DNA from: Arthrobacter sp. Hiyo4
GTDB taxonomy: Bacteria; Actinomycetota; Actinomycetes; Actinomycetales; Micrococcaceae
DNA length: 64,000 nucleotides
Reading direction: 5' to 3'
NCBI GenBank assembly: GCA_002370555.1
Contig: AP014718.1
Coordinates: forward strand, 620,001-684,000
The notes under the pieces are model-generated. The model did no database searches. It saw only the letters and a program-made list of their open reading frames with translations, and had not been told where the DNA came from. Position 1 is the stretch's first letter. Every line of letters starts with the position of its first letter. The translations under genes were made by a program, and so were the position numbers. Positions 24,881 to 37,377 of the stretch are shown in pieces.

Positions 24881-26440
24881 CTACTCCGGGACCACCAGCG
24901 CAGGAGTGTCCCGGCGGATGGTTTCGCCGCGGAAGAACCCGGGCGGAGGCGTGCCATGATCACCATCAGCACAGCCCCGAGCGCCAGGATCCCGATGCCC
25001 AGGACAAACACCAGCCCAACCCCGAAGACTTCCGAACCGCTGCCGAACTCCGGCGCCCAGCTGTCGATGGCTGTCTGCAGGAACACCACAAACAATCCGA
25101 CGCCGCCCGCTACCGGGCAGAGCAGCCGCAGCATGAAATTGCGGACGCTGCTGAACACGCTGTTCCGGAAGTACCAGGCGCAGGCGGTCGCGGTCAGGCC
25201 GTAGTAGAAGCAGATCATCAGGCCGAGGGCCAGAATGGTGTCGTTCAGGACGTTTTCGCTGATCACATGCATCACCGCGTAGAACCCGGCGGACAGGATG
25301 CCCGCCGCCACTGTTGCGAAGCCCGGCGTCGAGAAGCGCTTGCTGATGCGGCTGAACTGCGTAGGCAGCGCACCGTAGTGGGCCATGGCCAGCAGGCTGC
25401 GCGACGGCGACGTGAACGTGGACTGCAGGGACGCGGCGGAACTGGACAGCACCGCGAGGGACATCAGGATGGCGAATGGCCCCATGATCGGCGAGGCCAG
25501 CGCCGTGAAGAGGTTCTCGTGGTTCTCCGCGTTGTTCAGGCCAATGCCGGTATCGCCGACGCCGGCGAACATCATGGTGGAAATGGTCACCAGCAGGTAG
25601 ATCCCCATAACAACGACGGCGGTGAGCGTGCCCGCGAGTCCAGCCGTCTTTTTGCCGTTGGCGGTTTCCTCGTTCACCGTCAGGCACACGTCCCAGCCCC
25701 AGTAGACAAAGATCGACAACGAGATGCCGGCGGCGATCTGCCCGAACGTCTCGATCCTGGTGACGTCGAACCACTCCCAGCTGAAGGGGATAGCCGTTTC
25801 CGACGTGGACCAGTTCGCGAACGCCATGCCCACGAAAAGCCCCAGGACCAGCAGCTGGAATCCGACGAGTCCGTACTGGACCAGCTTGGTGGTGTGCAGG
25901 CCGCGGTAGCTGACCCAGACGGCGAGGGCCACGAACACGAAGCACGTCAGGACGTTCAACGGCTTATTGGCCGCGAGGTCCGCGAGTTCAGGCGCACCCG
26001 TCAGCTGTGACAGGAAGAGATAGAAGAAGTCGACGGCCACGCCTGCCAGGTTGGACAGGACGATGATGTTGGCGGCCAGCAGTCCCCAGCCGCCCATCCA
26101 GCCCACCCAGGGGCCAAACGCTTTGGTGACCCAGGTGAATGTGGTGCCGCTGTCCGGGGAATCGGCGTTGAGTTCCCGGTAGGCGAGTGACACCAGGATC
26201 ATGGGGATGAACCCGATCAGGAAAATGACGGGCAACTGGAGCCCGCCTCATTAACGGTGGGGCCCAGGGCGCTGGTCAGCGTGTAGGCCGGTGCGATGGT
26301 GGAAATGCCAAGGACGACGACGGCGAGGAGGCCCAGCTGCCCGCCCTTCAGTCCTTTTGCGGTGATGCCGTGCGCCGAGCCGGCCGGGTCGGTCCCGGAT
26401 GGCTGGCCTACGGGGTGCTCGTGCGGGTGGTTTGAGTCAT
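24881..26440 (-). CDS. APC-family permease, probably for putrescine/agmatine, frame broken
   Basis: Twelve-helix amino acid-polyamine transporter in the cytoplasmic membrane. Start ATG 26440; the N-terminus continues KGLKGGQLGLLAVVVLGIS and then APAYTLTSALGPTV, the first-helix pattern of the family. Bases are missing at about 26413, 26249 and 24943; after repair it is about 520 residues ending DTPALVVPE. Third gene of an operon with N-carbamoylputrescine amidase and agmatine deiminase, which is the reason for proposing a polyamine or agmatine substrate; the sequence alone shows only the family. Confidence 0.8.
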
Positions 26441-26453
26441 TGTCCAGCGCTTT

Positions 26454-27478
26454 CTACGAGGCAGCAGGCTGCTGTTGGGTGATGCAGTGGATTCCGCCGC
26501 CGCGGGCGAAGAGCTCACGGGCGTCAATGCCGACCACACGCCGGCCGGGGTAGGCCTCCGCCAAGATCTGCAGCGCCTTGTCATCGTTGGGGTCCCCGAA
26601 GGTACAGGCGATGACGCCGCCGTTGACCACGACGTGGTTGATGTAGCTGTAGTCGACAAAGCCTTCGCCATCCCAGAGCATTTCAGGGCGGGGACTTCGA
26701 TGATGGTCCACTCCCGTCCGGCCGCGTCCCTCGTGGTGCGCAGGTGCTCGATGATGTCGCGGCTTACCTGGAAGTCCGGGTGGCGGGGGTCCTGCTGGGA
26801 ATGCACCAGCAGTGTGCCGGGGGAGGGGATGGCGGCCACGATGTCCACATGACCGCGCGTGCCGAACCGTTCCGAGTCGCGGGCCAGCCCGCGCGGGAGC
26901 CAGACCACCTGCGTGGCGCCGATGGTCCGGGCGAGCTCGGCTTCGACGTCGGCCCGGCTGAGTCCCGGGTTGCGGCCCGGATCCAGCTGCACGGTTTCGG
27001 TCACCAGCACGGTTCCCTGGCCGTCCACCTGGATGCCGCCGCCTTCGTTGACCAGCGCGGACACGATGTGCGTGGCGCCGGATCGGCCCGAGACTTCGCC
27101 GGCGATCAGCGCGTCCTTGTCCCACCGTGCCCAGTCCTGGGCGCCCCAGCCGTTGAAGATCCAGTCGACGGCGCCGAGGCTCCCGTCCTGGTCCAACACG
27201 AACGTGGGGCCGATGTCCCGCATCCACGCATCGTTGAGCGGGGCGGCAAGCACCTCGACGTTCCGGTTCAGATAGCGGGCGGCTATGCCGACGTCGTCGG
27301 GGTCCACCACCACGGTGACCGGCTCAAATTCGACGGCGGCGTTGGCTACCGCTGCCCAGACGGACCGGGCAGCGTGGGCATCTTCCTCCGTGTCGCCCAG
27401 CGTGTAGCCGCCAGTGGGAAAGGCCATCCACAGCCGCTCCTGCGGAGCGGTTTCGGCGGGCATGCGCCACGTGCTCAT
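26454..27478 (-). CDS. aguA: agmatine deiminase, frame broken
   Basis: Converts agmatine to N-carbamoylputrescine and ammonia. Family signatures: RMPAETAPQERLWMAFP at the start, NDAWMRDIGPT, WIFNGWG, NEGGGIQVDGQG, GTRGHVDIVAA with the catalytic His, and at the C-terminus GGGIHCITQQQP with the catalytic Cys. One C is missing at about 26690, so the last ~80 residues are in another frame; joined length about 342. The ATG at 27478 overlaps the stop of aguB by ATGA, so the two are coupled. Confidence 0.88.
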
Positions 27479-28496
27479 GCGGTCACCTGCGCGGATGCGA
27501 GGACTTCGCCGCCGAGCGGCTGGTCGCGGCGTACGGGTTCCGTAAGCCGGCCGTAGGTATCGGGGCGGCGCGTGGACAGGAAGGGGAAGAGCGTGAGCCA
27601 GTCCCGGCGCTGGTCCAGGTCGAGGTCGGCCACCAGCACGGCGGAGGCGTCACGCGGGCCTGCACCAGGACGCGGCCGTAGGGGTCGGAGATAAAGGAGG
27701 AGCCGTAGAAGTTCAGCGTTCCTTCACTGCCCCAGCGGTTGGGGGCGATCATAAAGAGCCCGTTGGCGATGCCGTTGCCCACAATGACCTGCTGCCACAG
27801 CGGCTGGGTGTCGAATTCCGGGTGGTCCGGCTCGGAACCGATGGCGGTGGGGTAGACCAGGATCTCTGCGCCACCGAGGGAGTAGAGCCGGGCCACCTCC
27901 GGGAACCATTCGTCCCAGCAGGTGGGCATGCCCAGCCGGGCGCCGCCCAGTTCTGCCGGCGCGTGGACCTCGTAGGCATCCGCGGCCGCCGGCCCCTGGC
28001 GGAAGAACTTGTCTTCGTAGTACCCGGCGGTGACCGGGATGTGGAGCTTGTGCGTGCGGGCGAGCAGTTCGCCCTCGGACGACACCAGGATGGCGGTGTT
28101 CAGCCCCAGGCCGTCGTCGCTGCCGTCCGGGTTCGGCGCCTGCTGATATAGCGAGGCGTGGACAGCCACGCCGTGGCGGCGGGCCGACTCGGCAGCAAAC
28201 CGGAACGTGGGTCCAGTGAGCAGGTCCTCGGCGATGTCCGAGGGGCGGATGCCGGCGGCTGAATTGTTCTCCGGGCAGGTGTCCGCGGGGTAGCGGGAAA
28301 GCGTGAGTTCGGGCAGGAACACCACTGTGGCACCGAGCCTGGCGGCGCGGCCGATTCCTTCGTCGAGTTCGGCCTGCAGGACGGCTGTGTCTGCATGCCA
28401 GCGGTGCTGCACAACGCCCACACGAAGGGCAGGGCGGACGGACGGCGTTGTCCGGGCCAGGGACGTGGGTGAGTCGAGGCAGGAAATTTCAATCAT
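27475..28496 (-). CDS. aguB: N-carbamoylputrescine amidase (nitrilase superfamily), frame broken
   Basis: Completes agmatine breakdown to putrescine. The nitrilase triad is visible: Glu in LPELTLSRYP, Lys in THKLHIP and Cys in MPTCWDEWFPE. I start at ATG 28496 (MIEISCLDSP) behind GGAAGT; a longer in-frame start at 28574 would run through the palindromic operator. One C is missing at about 27659, moving the last ~60 residues to another frame that ends exactly at the aguA ATGA overlap. About 341 residues. First gene of the aguB-aguA-permease operon. Confidence 0.87.
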
Positions 28497-28523
28497 GTGC
28501 TTACTTCCAGTGAGACGACCGTC

Positions 28524-28548
28524 ACTAAATGAATGACGTTCATTTAGT
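28524..28548. promoter_or_regulatory. palindromic operator of the agmatine operon
   Basis: Ten-base perfect arms ACTAAATGAA / TTCATTTAGT with centre TGACG, 28 bases upstream of aguB. Size and symmetry fit a TetR- or GntR-type dimer site. No gene for its regulator is adjacent; the TetR protein at 30926 has a different palindrome of its own. Confidence 0.7.
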
Positions 28549-28580
28549 ATGGAGGGTCGACGGCTTTCGCGCAATGGTTT

Positions 28581-28600
28581 AAATGAATCCCATTCTTTTG
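28581..28600. promoter_or_regulatory. second, imperfect operator copy
   Basis: AAATGAAT-CCC-ATTCTTTT resembles the AAATGAA half-sites of the palindrome at 28524, with 7 of 8 bases symmetric and a shorter centre. It may be a second site for the same regulator, close to the dps side. Confidence 0.4.
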
Positions 28601-28709
28601 TGACGCTCGGGCCAGATTAGTAAGCTCACTGAGAAATTCGCTTCCGGCCTGCCGCGATCGATACCGTGGCTGATAGCGTCGGCATTACTGGACCAATCGA
28701 GGAGGATTA

Positions 28710-29189
28710 ATGAAAGCTTCACCGACCCTGACCAACAACCTGCAGGCCGTACTTGCGGACCTGATCGAGCTGCACATCCAGGGCAAGCAGGCCCACTGGA
28801 ACATTGTGGGGACCAACTTCCGGGACCTACACCTGCAGCTGGACGAAATCGTGGATGCCGCACGGCAGTTCGCGGACGATATGGCCGAGCGGATGCGCGC
28901 CCTGCATGCCCTGCCGGACGGCCGCAGTGCCACCGTGGCCAAGTCCACCAGCCTCGCGCAGTTCCCCGAAGGCCTCATCAACACGAAGGACGCCATCGAG
29001 CGGATCGTTGCCGCGCTTGAGGCTGCCGTGGGCACCATGCGCAAGGTCCACGACGAAGTGGACGACGAGGATCCCACCACCGCGGACCTGCTCCACGAAT
29101 TCATCGCCAAGCTGGAGCAGTACGCGTGGATGGTGAACGCCGAGACCATGAAGGCCTCCGCCAGCGTCACCGTCCCTGACGCCAAGTAA
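28710..29189 (+). CDS. dps: Dps-type ferritin (DNA protection during starvation)
   Basis: 159 residues from ATG 28710 with GAGGAGG just upstream. The ferroxidase signature QAHWNIVGTNFRDLHLQLDEIVD carries the conserved His and Asp/Glu iron ligands; four-helix bundle throughout. Dps proteins form dodecamers that oxidise and store iron using peroxide and can protect DNA. The short N-terminus lacks a long lysine-rich tail, so DNA binding is not evident from sequence. Monocistronic with its own terminator; divergent from the agmatine operon. Confidence 0.92.
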   Translation: MKASPTLTNNLQAVLADLIELHIQGKQAHWNIVGTNFRDLHLQLDEIVDAARQFADDMAERMRALHALPDGRSATVAKSTSLAQFPEGLINTKDAIERIVAALEAAVGTMRKVHDEVDDEDPTTADLLHEFIAKLEQYAWMVNAETMKASASVTVPDAK

Positions 29190-29214
29190 GAGTCGGCCCT
29201 AACGAGGCCACGAG

Positions 29215-29248
29215 CGCCCGGCGCCGGAATGACTTCCGGCGCCGGGCG
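29215..29248 (+). terminator. terminator after dps
   Basis: Inverted repeat CGCCCGGCGCCGGAA / TTCCGGCGCCGGGCG with a 4-base loop, then TTGTT. Confidence 0.85.
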
Positions 29249-29284
29249 TTGTTAGGCGCTCGCCGGCGGGCCAGAGACGGGCGC

Positions 29285-30870
29285 CTAGTCCGCCGTCGGA
29301 ACTTTCCGGAGAGCGACGGCGGCAAGGACTGACGCGACCGCCATCAGTACCAGCGCAATTGCCGCAGTGGTGTGGACGCCCGAATCAAACGCCAGGCGTG
29401 CTGCGCCGCGGAGCGCTTCGGCCAGCGGAGCAGGCAGGCGGCGGCCAGCTCCACGGCGCCCGCCAGGGTTTCACCCGCCTGGTGTACTGCAGTGCCCGGC
29501 GCCGTTTCCTCCACCCCGGCCGGAAGCCGGAGATTGCGCTGGTAGGAAGCGGTCAGGATGGAGCCCAGCACCGCCGTCCCCAGCAGGGACCCCACCTCAT
29601 AGCCCGTTTCGGAGACGGCGGCCGCCGCTCCCGACTGCTCCGCTGGAACGGAGCCCAGGATGAGGTCATTCGAAATGGTTTCCGCTGTGCCCACGCCCAG
29701 GGCGAGGATCAGCAGCGCGGCCAGCAGGAGGGCCGGGCCGGAGCCGTGGTCACCGAAGACCACGATTCCGTAGCCGGTGGCGCTCAGGGCCAGGCCACCC
29801 GCCACCACAAAGCCCGGACGCACCTTCCGGACCAGCGGCACCACTGCCAGCCCGGCCAGCACTGTGGCCACCAGGGCCGGGATCATGGCAATTCCGGCGG
29901 CCGACGGCGCCATTCCGTCCAGGAGTTGCAGGTGCTGGGCGAGGAACAGGATGAAGCCGTTGAAGGAGAACAGGGCCAGCACGTTTGCCGTGATGGCAGT
30001 GCTGAAGACCCGGTTGCCGAACAGGGACATATCCAGCAGGGGGCTGGCCAGCCGCTGCTGGCGGCGGACAAAGACGGCGCCCATGGCCAGGCCAAAGGCA
30101 ACAAGACCCACGGGAGCGGCCCCGAAGCCATCGGTCGCCAGCTCCTTGATGCCATACACAACGGGCACCATCACCAGCAGGGACAGGACGATGCTGGGTA
30201 CGTCCACCCGCCCCGGGCGCGGATCCTTTGATTCCGGGATGAGCGCAGGGCCGAACGCCAGCAGGGGCAGCATGATGGGCACGGCGACCAGCAGGATGGC
30301 GCCCCACCAGAACTGCTCCACCAGCCACCCGCCGAAGATGGGTCCCAGGGCGGCGCCGCCGGAGAAGCCGGCAGCCCAGATGGCAACCGCCAGCCGACGC
30401 CGGTTTGGGTCCGGAAAAATGTTGCGGATCAGGGACAGGGTTGAGGGCATCAGCATGGCCCCGAAGAACCCCAGCATGGCCCGTCCCGATATCAGCCACT
30501 CCGCGCTGGGAGCAAAGGCTGTTGCTGCTGATACCGCGGCGAAGCCAACACTGCCGGTCAGCAGCAGCCGGCGGCGCCCGATCCGGTCGCCCAGGCTGCC
30601 CATGGCAACCAGCAAACCTGCAAGCACCAGGGGATAGGCGTCCACAATCCACAGCAGCTGGACGCCGGTTGTCTCCAGGCTGCTCGCGATGGCCGGAAGC
30701 GCGAACGTCAACGCAGTGTTGTCCACCGCGACCAGGAGCACCGGAAACATCAGCAGGGCCAGCGCGAGCCAATCGCGCCAGGGCGCCTTGGCGGGCCCTG
30801 ACGGCCTGAGATCGGCAGCCGTGGTGGATGGGCTTCGGGTGTTCTGGTTGGACTGTGCGGACAACGTCAT
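29285..30870 (-). CDS. MFS multidrug efflux transporter (DHA2/EmrB-QacA type), frame broken near the end
   Basis: Membrane drug:proton antiporter with about 14 helices. Motif A-like GSLGDRIGRRRLLL in the loop after helix 2, VDNTALTFALPAIA in helix 1 (motif D1 region) and GGAALGPIFGGWLVEQFWW (motif C region) identify the DHA2 group. Start ATG 30870. One base is missing at about 29446 in a short C run; the repaired tail is ...VLAAVALRKVPTAD with TAG at 29285-29287. About 528 residues. It diverges from a TetR regulator; a 28-bp palindrome lies between the two starts, so expression is probably induced by the exported compound. Confidence 0.87.
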
Positions 30871-30875
30871 GCCGA

Positions 30876-30903
30876 TAACTATACCGTCCAGACGGTATAG
30901 TTA
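30876..30903. promoter_or_regulatory. 28-bp perfect palindrome, TetR operator
   Basis: Thirteen-base arms TAACTATACCGTC / GACGGTATAGTTA with a 2-base centre CA, six bases from the MFS start and 23 from the TetR start. Placement between divergent regulator and transporter makes it the operator of the TetR protein. Confidence 0.85.
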
Positions 30904-30925
30904 AGAAACGCGACCCGGAGCGTGC

Positions 30926-31477
30926 ATGATTGAAGCCATGGCCAGAAATCCCGTCGCACGCGACGCAGTCCTCGACGCTTTTGAAGAACTCCTGATCGAC
31001 GTGGGGGAGCGGGCTGCCACTTTGGATGCGGTGGCCAGGCGGGCAGGCGTGTCCAAGGGCGGGTTGCTCTATCACTTCCCCAACAAGGAAGCGCTGATCG
31101 CTGCGGTGCTGGAGCGGCTGGACCGGCTGGCCGTCGAGGACCTCGCGCTGATGGCCGCAGCAGCCGAAGGTGCGGCGGCCTACTTCATCCGTTCCTCGCT
31201 CTGGTCCGACTCGCCCATGGACAGGTCCTTCGTGGCCGCCACGCGCCTGGCTGAAGTGGCCCATGACGAGGCCCGGCGTCGCTTTGCCGCCATCCAGCAG
31301 CAATGGTTGGACCTGATCGCCGCCGACGTCGGCACGGCCATGGCGAAAGCCGTGCTGTATATGGGGGACGGGCTGTATTTCAACGCCATGTGGGAAAGCG
31401 GCACCACCGGGGACGGCCGGGGCAGGCATGGAGACATTGAGGAGCTCCTCGCTGCCGTGGAGCGGCTTCGCGGCTGA
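30926..31477 (+). CDS. TetR-family regulator of the divergent MFS pump
   Basis: 183 residues from ATG 30926 (CGGAG upstream). The N-terminal helix-turn-helix ATLDAVARRAGVSKGGLLYHFPNKEALIAAVLERL is a clear TetR DNA-binding domain; the rest is an all-helical ligand-binding domain. Expected to repress itself and the MFS transporter through the 28-bp palindrome and to release it on binding a drug-like ligand, which cannot be named from the sequence. Confidence 0.9.
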   Translation: MIEAMARNPVARDAVLDAFEELLIDVGERAATLDAVARRAGVSKGGLLYHFPNKEALIAAVLERLDRLAVEDLALMAAAAEGAAAYFIRSSLWSDSPMDRSFVAATRLAEVAHDEARRRFAAIQQQWLDLIAADVGTAMAKAVLYMGDGLYFNAMWESGTTGDGRGRHGDIEELLAAVERLRG

Positions 31478-31579
31478 ACCCCGCCGACCTCATTTGCCCG
31501 GTGGCCCGGGGCGTAGGAGAATTGGACCGCGTGGCGACCATCTGCGGCCGCCACAAAATCTGAATATGCCTTTGATCTG

Positions 31580-31820
31580 CGGCGGGAGAGTTCTGTTAGT
31601 AGGTACAACAGGCGCCGTAGGAGCAAATCCTCCCCAGGAATCTCTCAGGCCCACGTACCGCCGCGGCCAGGCAACTCTGGAAAGTGGCAGGCCGTCCGCC
31701 TGAAGCGTCCCGGATCACTCCGGAATGTCAGGACCGCTGTGCCCACCGACGGTGCAAGCGCTGCCTAGCGGAAGCAGGCTGCGCGGAAACTCTCAGGTCC
31801 CAGACAGAGCGGGGAGGAAC
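31580..31820 (+). promoter_or_regulatory. tandem glycine riboswitch upstream of gcvP
   Basis: Two glycine aptamers in series. Aptamer 1 (about 31582-31686): GGGAGAG, GGCGCCGTAGGAGCAA, CCCC, GGAATCTCTCAGGC and AACTCTGGAAAGTG. Aptamer 2 (about 31690-31818): GCACC-like CCACCGACGGTGCAAGC, GGAAACTCTCAGGTCCCAGAC and AGAGCGGGGAGG. Both carry the conserved CTCTCAGG core. In known cases tandem aptamers turn on glycine-cleavage genes when glycine is high, which matches the gcvP gene 49 bases downstream. Confidence 0.93.
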
Positions 31821-31868
31821 CCGAGTCGTTGTGGCGCACCCTGCGCCGCCTTAGTAATGGAGTTCCTT

Positions 31869-34738
<2,870 letters not shown>

Positions 34739-34762
34739 AGTCCGGGCCCGGCAGACTGTTTC

Positions 34763-34805
34763 CGGTGGTGAGCTTGACGAACCGATCTCGACAAGCTCAC
34801 CACCG
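34763..34805. repeat. REP-like inverted repeat after gcvP
   Basis: Arms CGGTGGTGAGCTTG / CAAGCTCACCACCG, 14 bases each, around a 15-base loop with CGACAAGCTC. The GAGCTTGTCGA-type dyad resembles dispersed intergenic repeats of high-GC actinobacteria and may also end gcvP transcription. Only one copy is seen here. Confidence 0.6.
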
Positions 34806-34862
34806 CCCAACGAGTGGCTTTAGACTTGTGGCTACGCAACCCCTGAGATTGGACACGGCCCC

Positions 34863-35936
34863 TTGCGAGAATTCACCGCCCGCTTTGCCACAGCGGAGGA
34901 AATTGAGAACTGGGACAAGCACGTCACGGCCAACCCGAACGGCGGCAACATGCTGCAGTCCGCTGCCTACGCGTCTGTGAAAAACGGCAGCGGCTGGACC
35001 GCCCGTTTCCTGGTCCTGGAGTCTGCCGGGACCGCCAGCTACAACCTGGTGCTGGAGAAGAAGTTCCCGGTGCTGGGCCGCCTGTGGTACCTGATCAAAG
35101 GCCCTGACCTGGGTGCCGTCGAGGACCTGAAGCCGGCCCTGGACGCGTGCGCTGCATTCGCCCGGAGCCGGAAGCTCAATGTCTTCACCATCAAGATTGA
35201 ACCGGACATCGTGAGCACCCCGGAAGCCCGGGCACAGCTCGCCGCCGCCGGCCTGGTGAAGGCCCCGAACATCCAGTCCAATGACTCCACGGCGCTCCTG
35301 GACATCGCGGCACCGGAGAACCAGGTGCTCCGGTCCATCTCCTCCCGTGCCCGCAACGCGATCCGCCGGGCAGAGCGCGAAGGCTGCGCCGTGGTGCAGC
35401 AGGAGCCAGGCCCGGAAACGTACCGGGCGCTGTATGACCTGATGGCAGACACCGTGAACGCCAAGGGTTCCATGCCGTTGCGCAGCCTCGAGTACTACAC
35501 GCGGTTCTGGGACGAATTCTGCACCCGCGGCCAGGGCAGCTTCTTCTTCGTTTATGAGGACGGCAAACCCAGTGTGGGCGCCTTTGTGATCAACTACGGA
35601 TCCAAGGCAACCTACAAGGACGGCGGCTCCACGCAGAACAGGAAGCAGTACGGCGATTCGCATCTGGTCCAGTGGCAGGCCATCCGGAGAATGCAGGAAC
35701 TCGGCTGCACCGAGTACGACTTCTGCGGAACGCCGCCCTCCGGCCTGATCAAGGACAAGACCCACCCCCTGTATGGCATGGGCATGTTCAAAACGAGCTT
35801 CACCAAGACGGTGACGGACTTCGTCGGCTGCTACGACTACGTGCTGTCGCCCGTCAGGCACACCCTGTGGGTTAAGGGCGGGGAACGGGTCTTCCGCCGG
35901 CTTGAAACCGCACGCACCGGCCAGCAGTTCTACTGA
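34863..35936 (+). CDS. FemAB-family peptidoglycan bridge aminoacyltransferase
   Basis: 357 residues from a TTG start at 34863; the start is the least certain point because no strong ribosome site precedes it. Two GNAT-like halves: IENWDKHVTANPNGGNMLQSAAYA opens the family, followed by RNAIRRAEREGCAV and YKDGGSTQNRKQYGDSHLVQWQAI, the substrate-cleft region of FemX/FemAB enzymes. Such enzymes add amino acids from aminoacyl-tRNA to lipid II at the membrane to build the interpeptide bridge. The next gene is a paralogue, so the two may add successive residues. Confidence 0.85.
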   Translation: MREFTARFATAEEIENWDKHVTANPNGGNMLQSAAYASVKNGSGWTARFLVLESAGTASYNLVLEKKFPVLGRLWYLIKGPDLGAVEDLKPALDACAAFARSRKLNVFTIKIEPDIVSTPEARAQLAAAGLVKAPNIQSNDSTALLDIAAPENQVLRSISSRARNAIRRAEREGCAVVQQEPGPETYRALYDLMADTVNAKGSMPLRSLEYYTRFWDEFCTRGQGSFFFVYEDGKPSVGAFVINYGSKATYKDGGSTQNRKQYGDSHLVQWQAIRRMQELGCTEYDFCGTPPSGLIKDKTHPLYGMGMFKTSFTKTVTDFVGCYDYVLSPVRHTLWVKGGERVFRRLETARTGQQFY

Positions 35937-36022
35937 CCGCCCACCAGCCACTCTCACCATCCACACTACAAAGGCCAGCGCCTGCCCCAGTCGGCAGCCC
36001 GGCCATAGATGAGGTTATTTCT

Positions 36023-37338
36023 GTGAATTCAACCAAGGCCGGAGCCGGACTCGAGCTCAGCGTCCTCAGCGATGCCGAGTTTGAGTCCTTCTCCCTCAAG
36101 CACCCGCAAAACAACTTCATCCAGTCCGCTGACTTCACCCGTTTCCAGCGCGCCCGCGGTCAGTCAGTGGAACTGTTCGGTGTAAGGCGCGACGGCGACC
36201 TGGTCGCCGCCGGGAAACTGAACTTCACCACCAACCGCTGGGGCTACAAGGTGTGCGAGTGCGCCAAGGGCCCCTGCTGGACTACACGGACGCCGCACTG
36301 GTGCGTGAGCTCGTCGGACTCCTCAAGGAACGCGCCGCGGAACGCAAGGCCGCCGAGCTGCGGATTTCCCCGAACCTGACATACCTCGCCCGCGATGCCG
36401 ACGGCGCCGAACACCCCGAGATCGTGGACAACAGGCCGCTCGTGGCGGAACTGGAGGGCCTTGGTTTTGAACACCAGGGCTCCGACATGAACTTCGCCAA
36501 CGTCAACTGGATGTTCATCAAGCAGCTCGGCGGCATCACGGACGCCGAGGAGCTCATCATGGGCACCAGCTACCGGACACGGAAGGCCATCCGGAAGGCT
36601 GAAAAGAACGGTGTGTTCCTGGAGCAGGCCACTTTGGAGACCCTTGACGAGTTCTACGACGCGCTGAGCACAGCCGGGGACGAGAAGGGCTTCTTCTACC
36701 GCGAACGCGAATACTACGACCAGCTCCTGCGGACCACTTCGGCCGAGTTCACCAAGCTCATGATGGCCAAGATCGACATCCCCGCGTACCGGAAGTCCAT
36801 CACCGAACGCCTGGAAGCGGAATCCGCGTCCGCAGCCGAGCTCCGCCGTGAAGTCGAAGAGACGGGCAGCAAAAAGAAAGCCAACCGGCTCAAAGTAGTC
36901 CAGGACCTCGTGGACAGCTACGAGCGCAGCCTCAAGGACATCGAGCGGTTCCCGGACTCGGTGGGTGTGGCTACAGTGGCCGCCATCCACTTCGTCTGCT
37001 TCGGCGACGAGGTGGTCTGCGTTATCGGCGGCACTAAGCAGGACTACATCTACTTCAACGGCGCCACGTCCCTGTACTGGGGAATGATGCTGCACGGGCT
37101 GGACAAGGGCTACTCGCGCTACAACTTCTACGGCACGTTCGGCATCCAGGGACAGGACGAAGAAGGCCACGGCGGCTACGAGTTCAAGAAGGGCTTCGGC
37201 GGCGACGTGGTCCAGCTGCTGGGTGACTTCGTGATGCCGGTGCGGCCGGTAGCCTTCCAGGCCAACCGCCTGGTCCGCGCGGCCGTCGCGGCGGCGCGCA
37301 CCCTCCTGGGCAAACTGCCCCTGAAGCGCCAGGCCTGA
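36023..37338 (+). CDS. FemAB-family aminoacyltransferase with coiled-coil arm, frame broken once
   Basis: Start GTG 36023. Paralogue of the preceding gene: HPQNNFIQSADFTRFQRARG, GTSYRTRKAIRKAEKNGV and YFNGATSLYWGMMLHGLDKG match FemA/FemB. Between about residues 270 and 320 it has a long charged helical insertion (ITERLEAESASAAELRREVE...), the coiled-coil arm typical of FemA-type enzymes and absent from its neighbour. One C is missing at about 36270. About 438 residues. Likely adds a bridge amino acid to lipid II next to the first enzyme. Confidence 0.85.
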
Positions 37339-37377
37339 CACCAAACCACGACCTGCCAGAAAGGGAGGAGCACCAAG

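Noticed and set aside
24856..26010. Plus-strand ORF of 384 codons across the APC permease
   Set aside because: Arg/His/Glu-rich shadow of membrane helices on the other strand.
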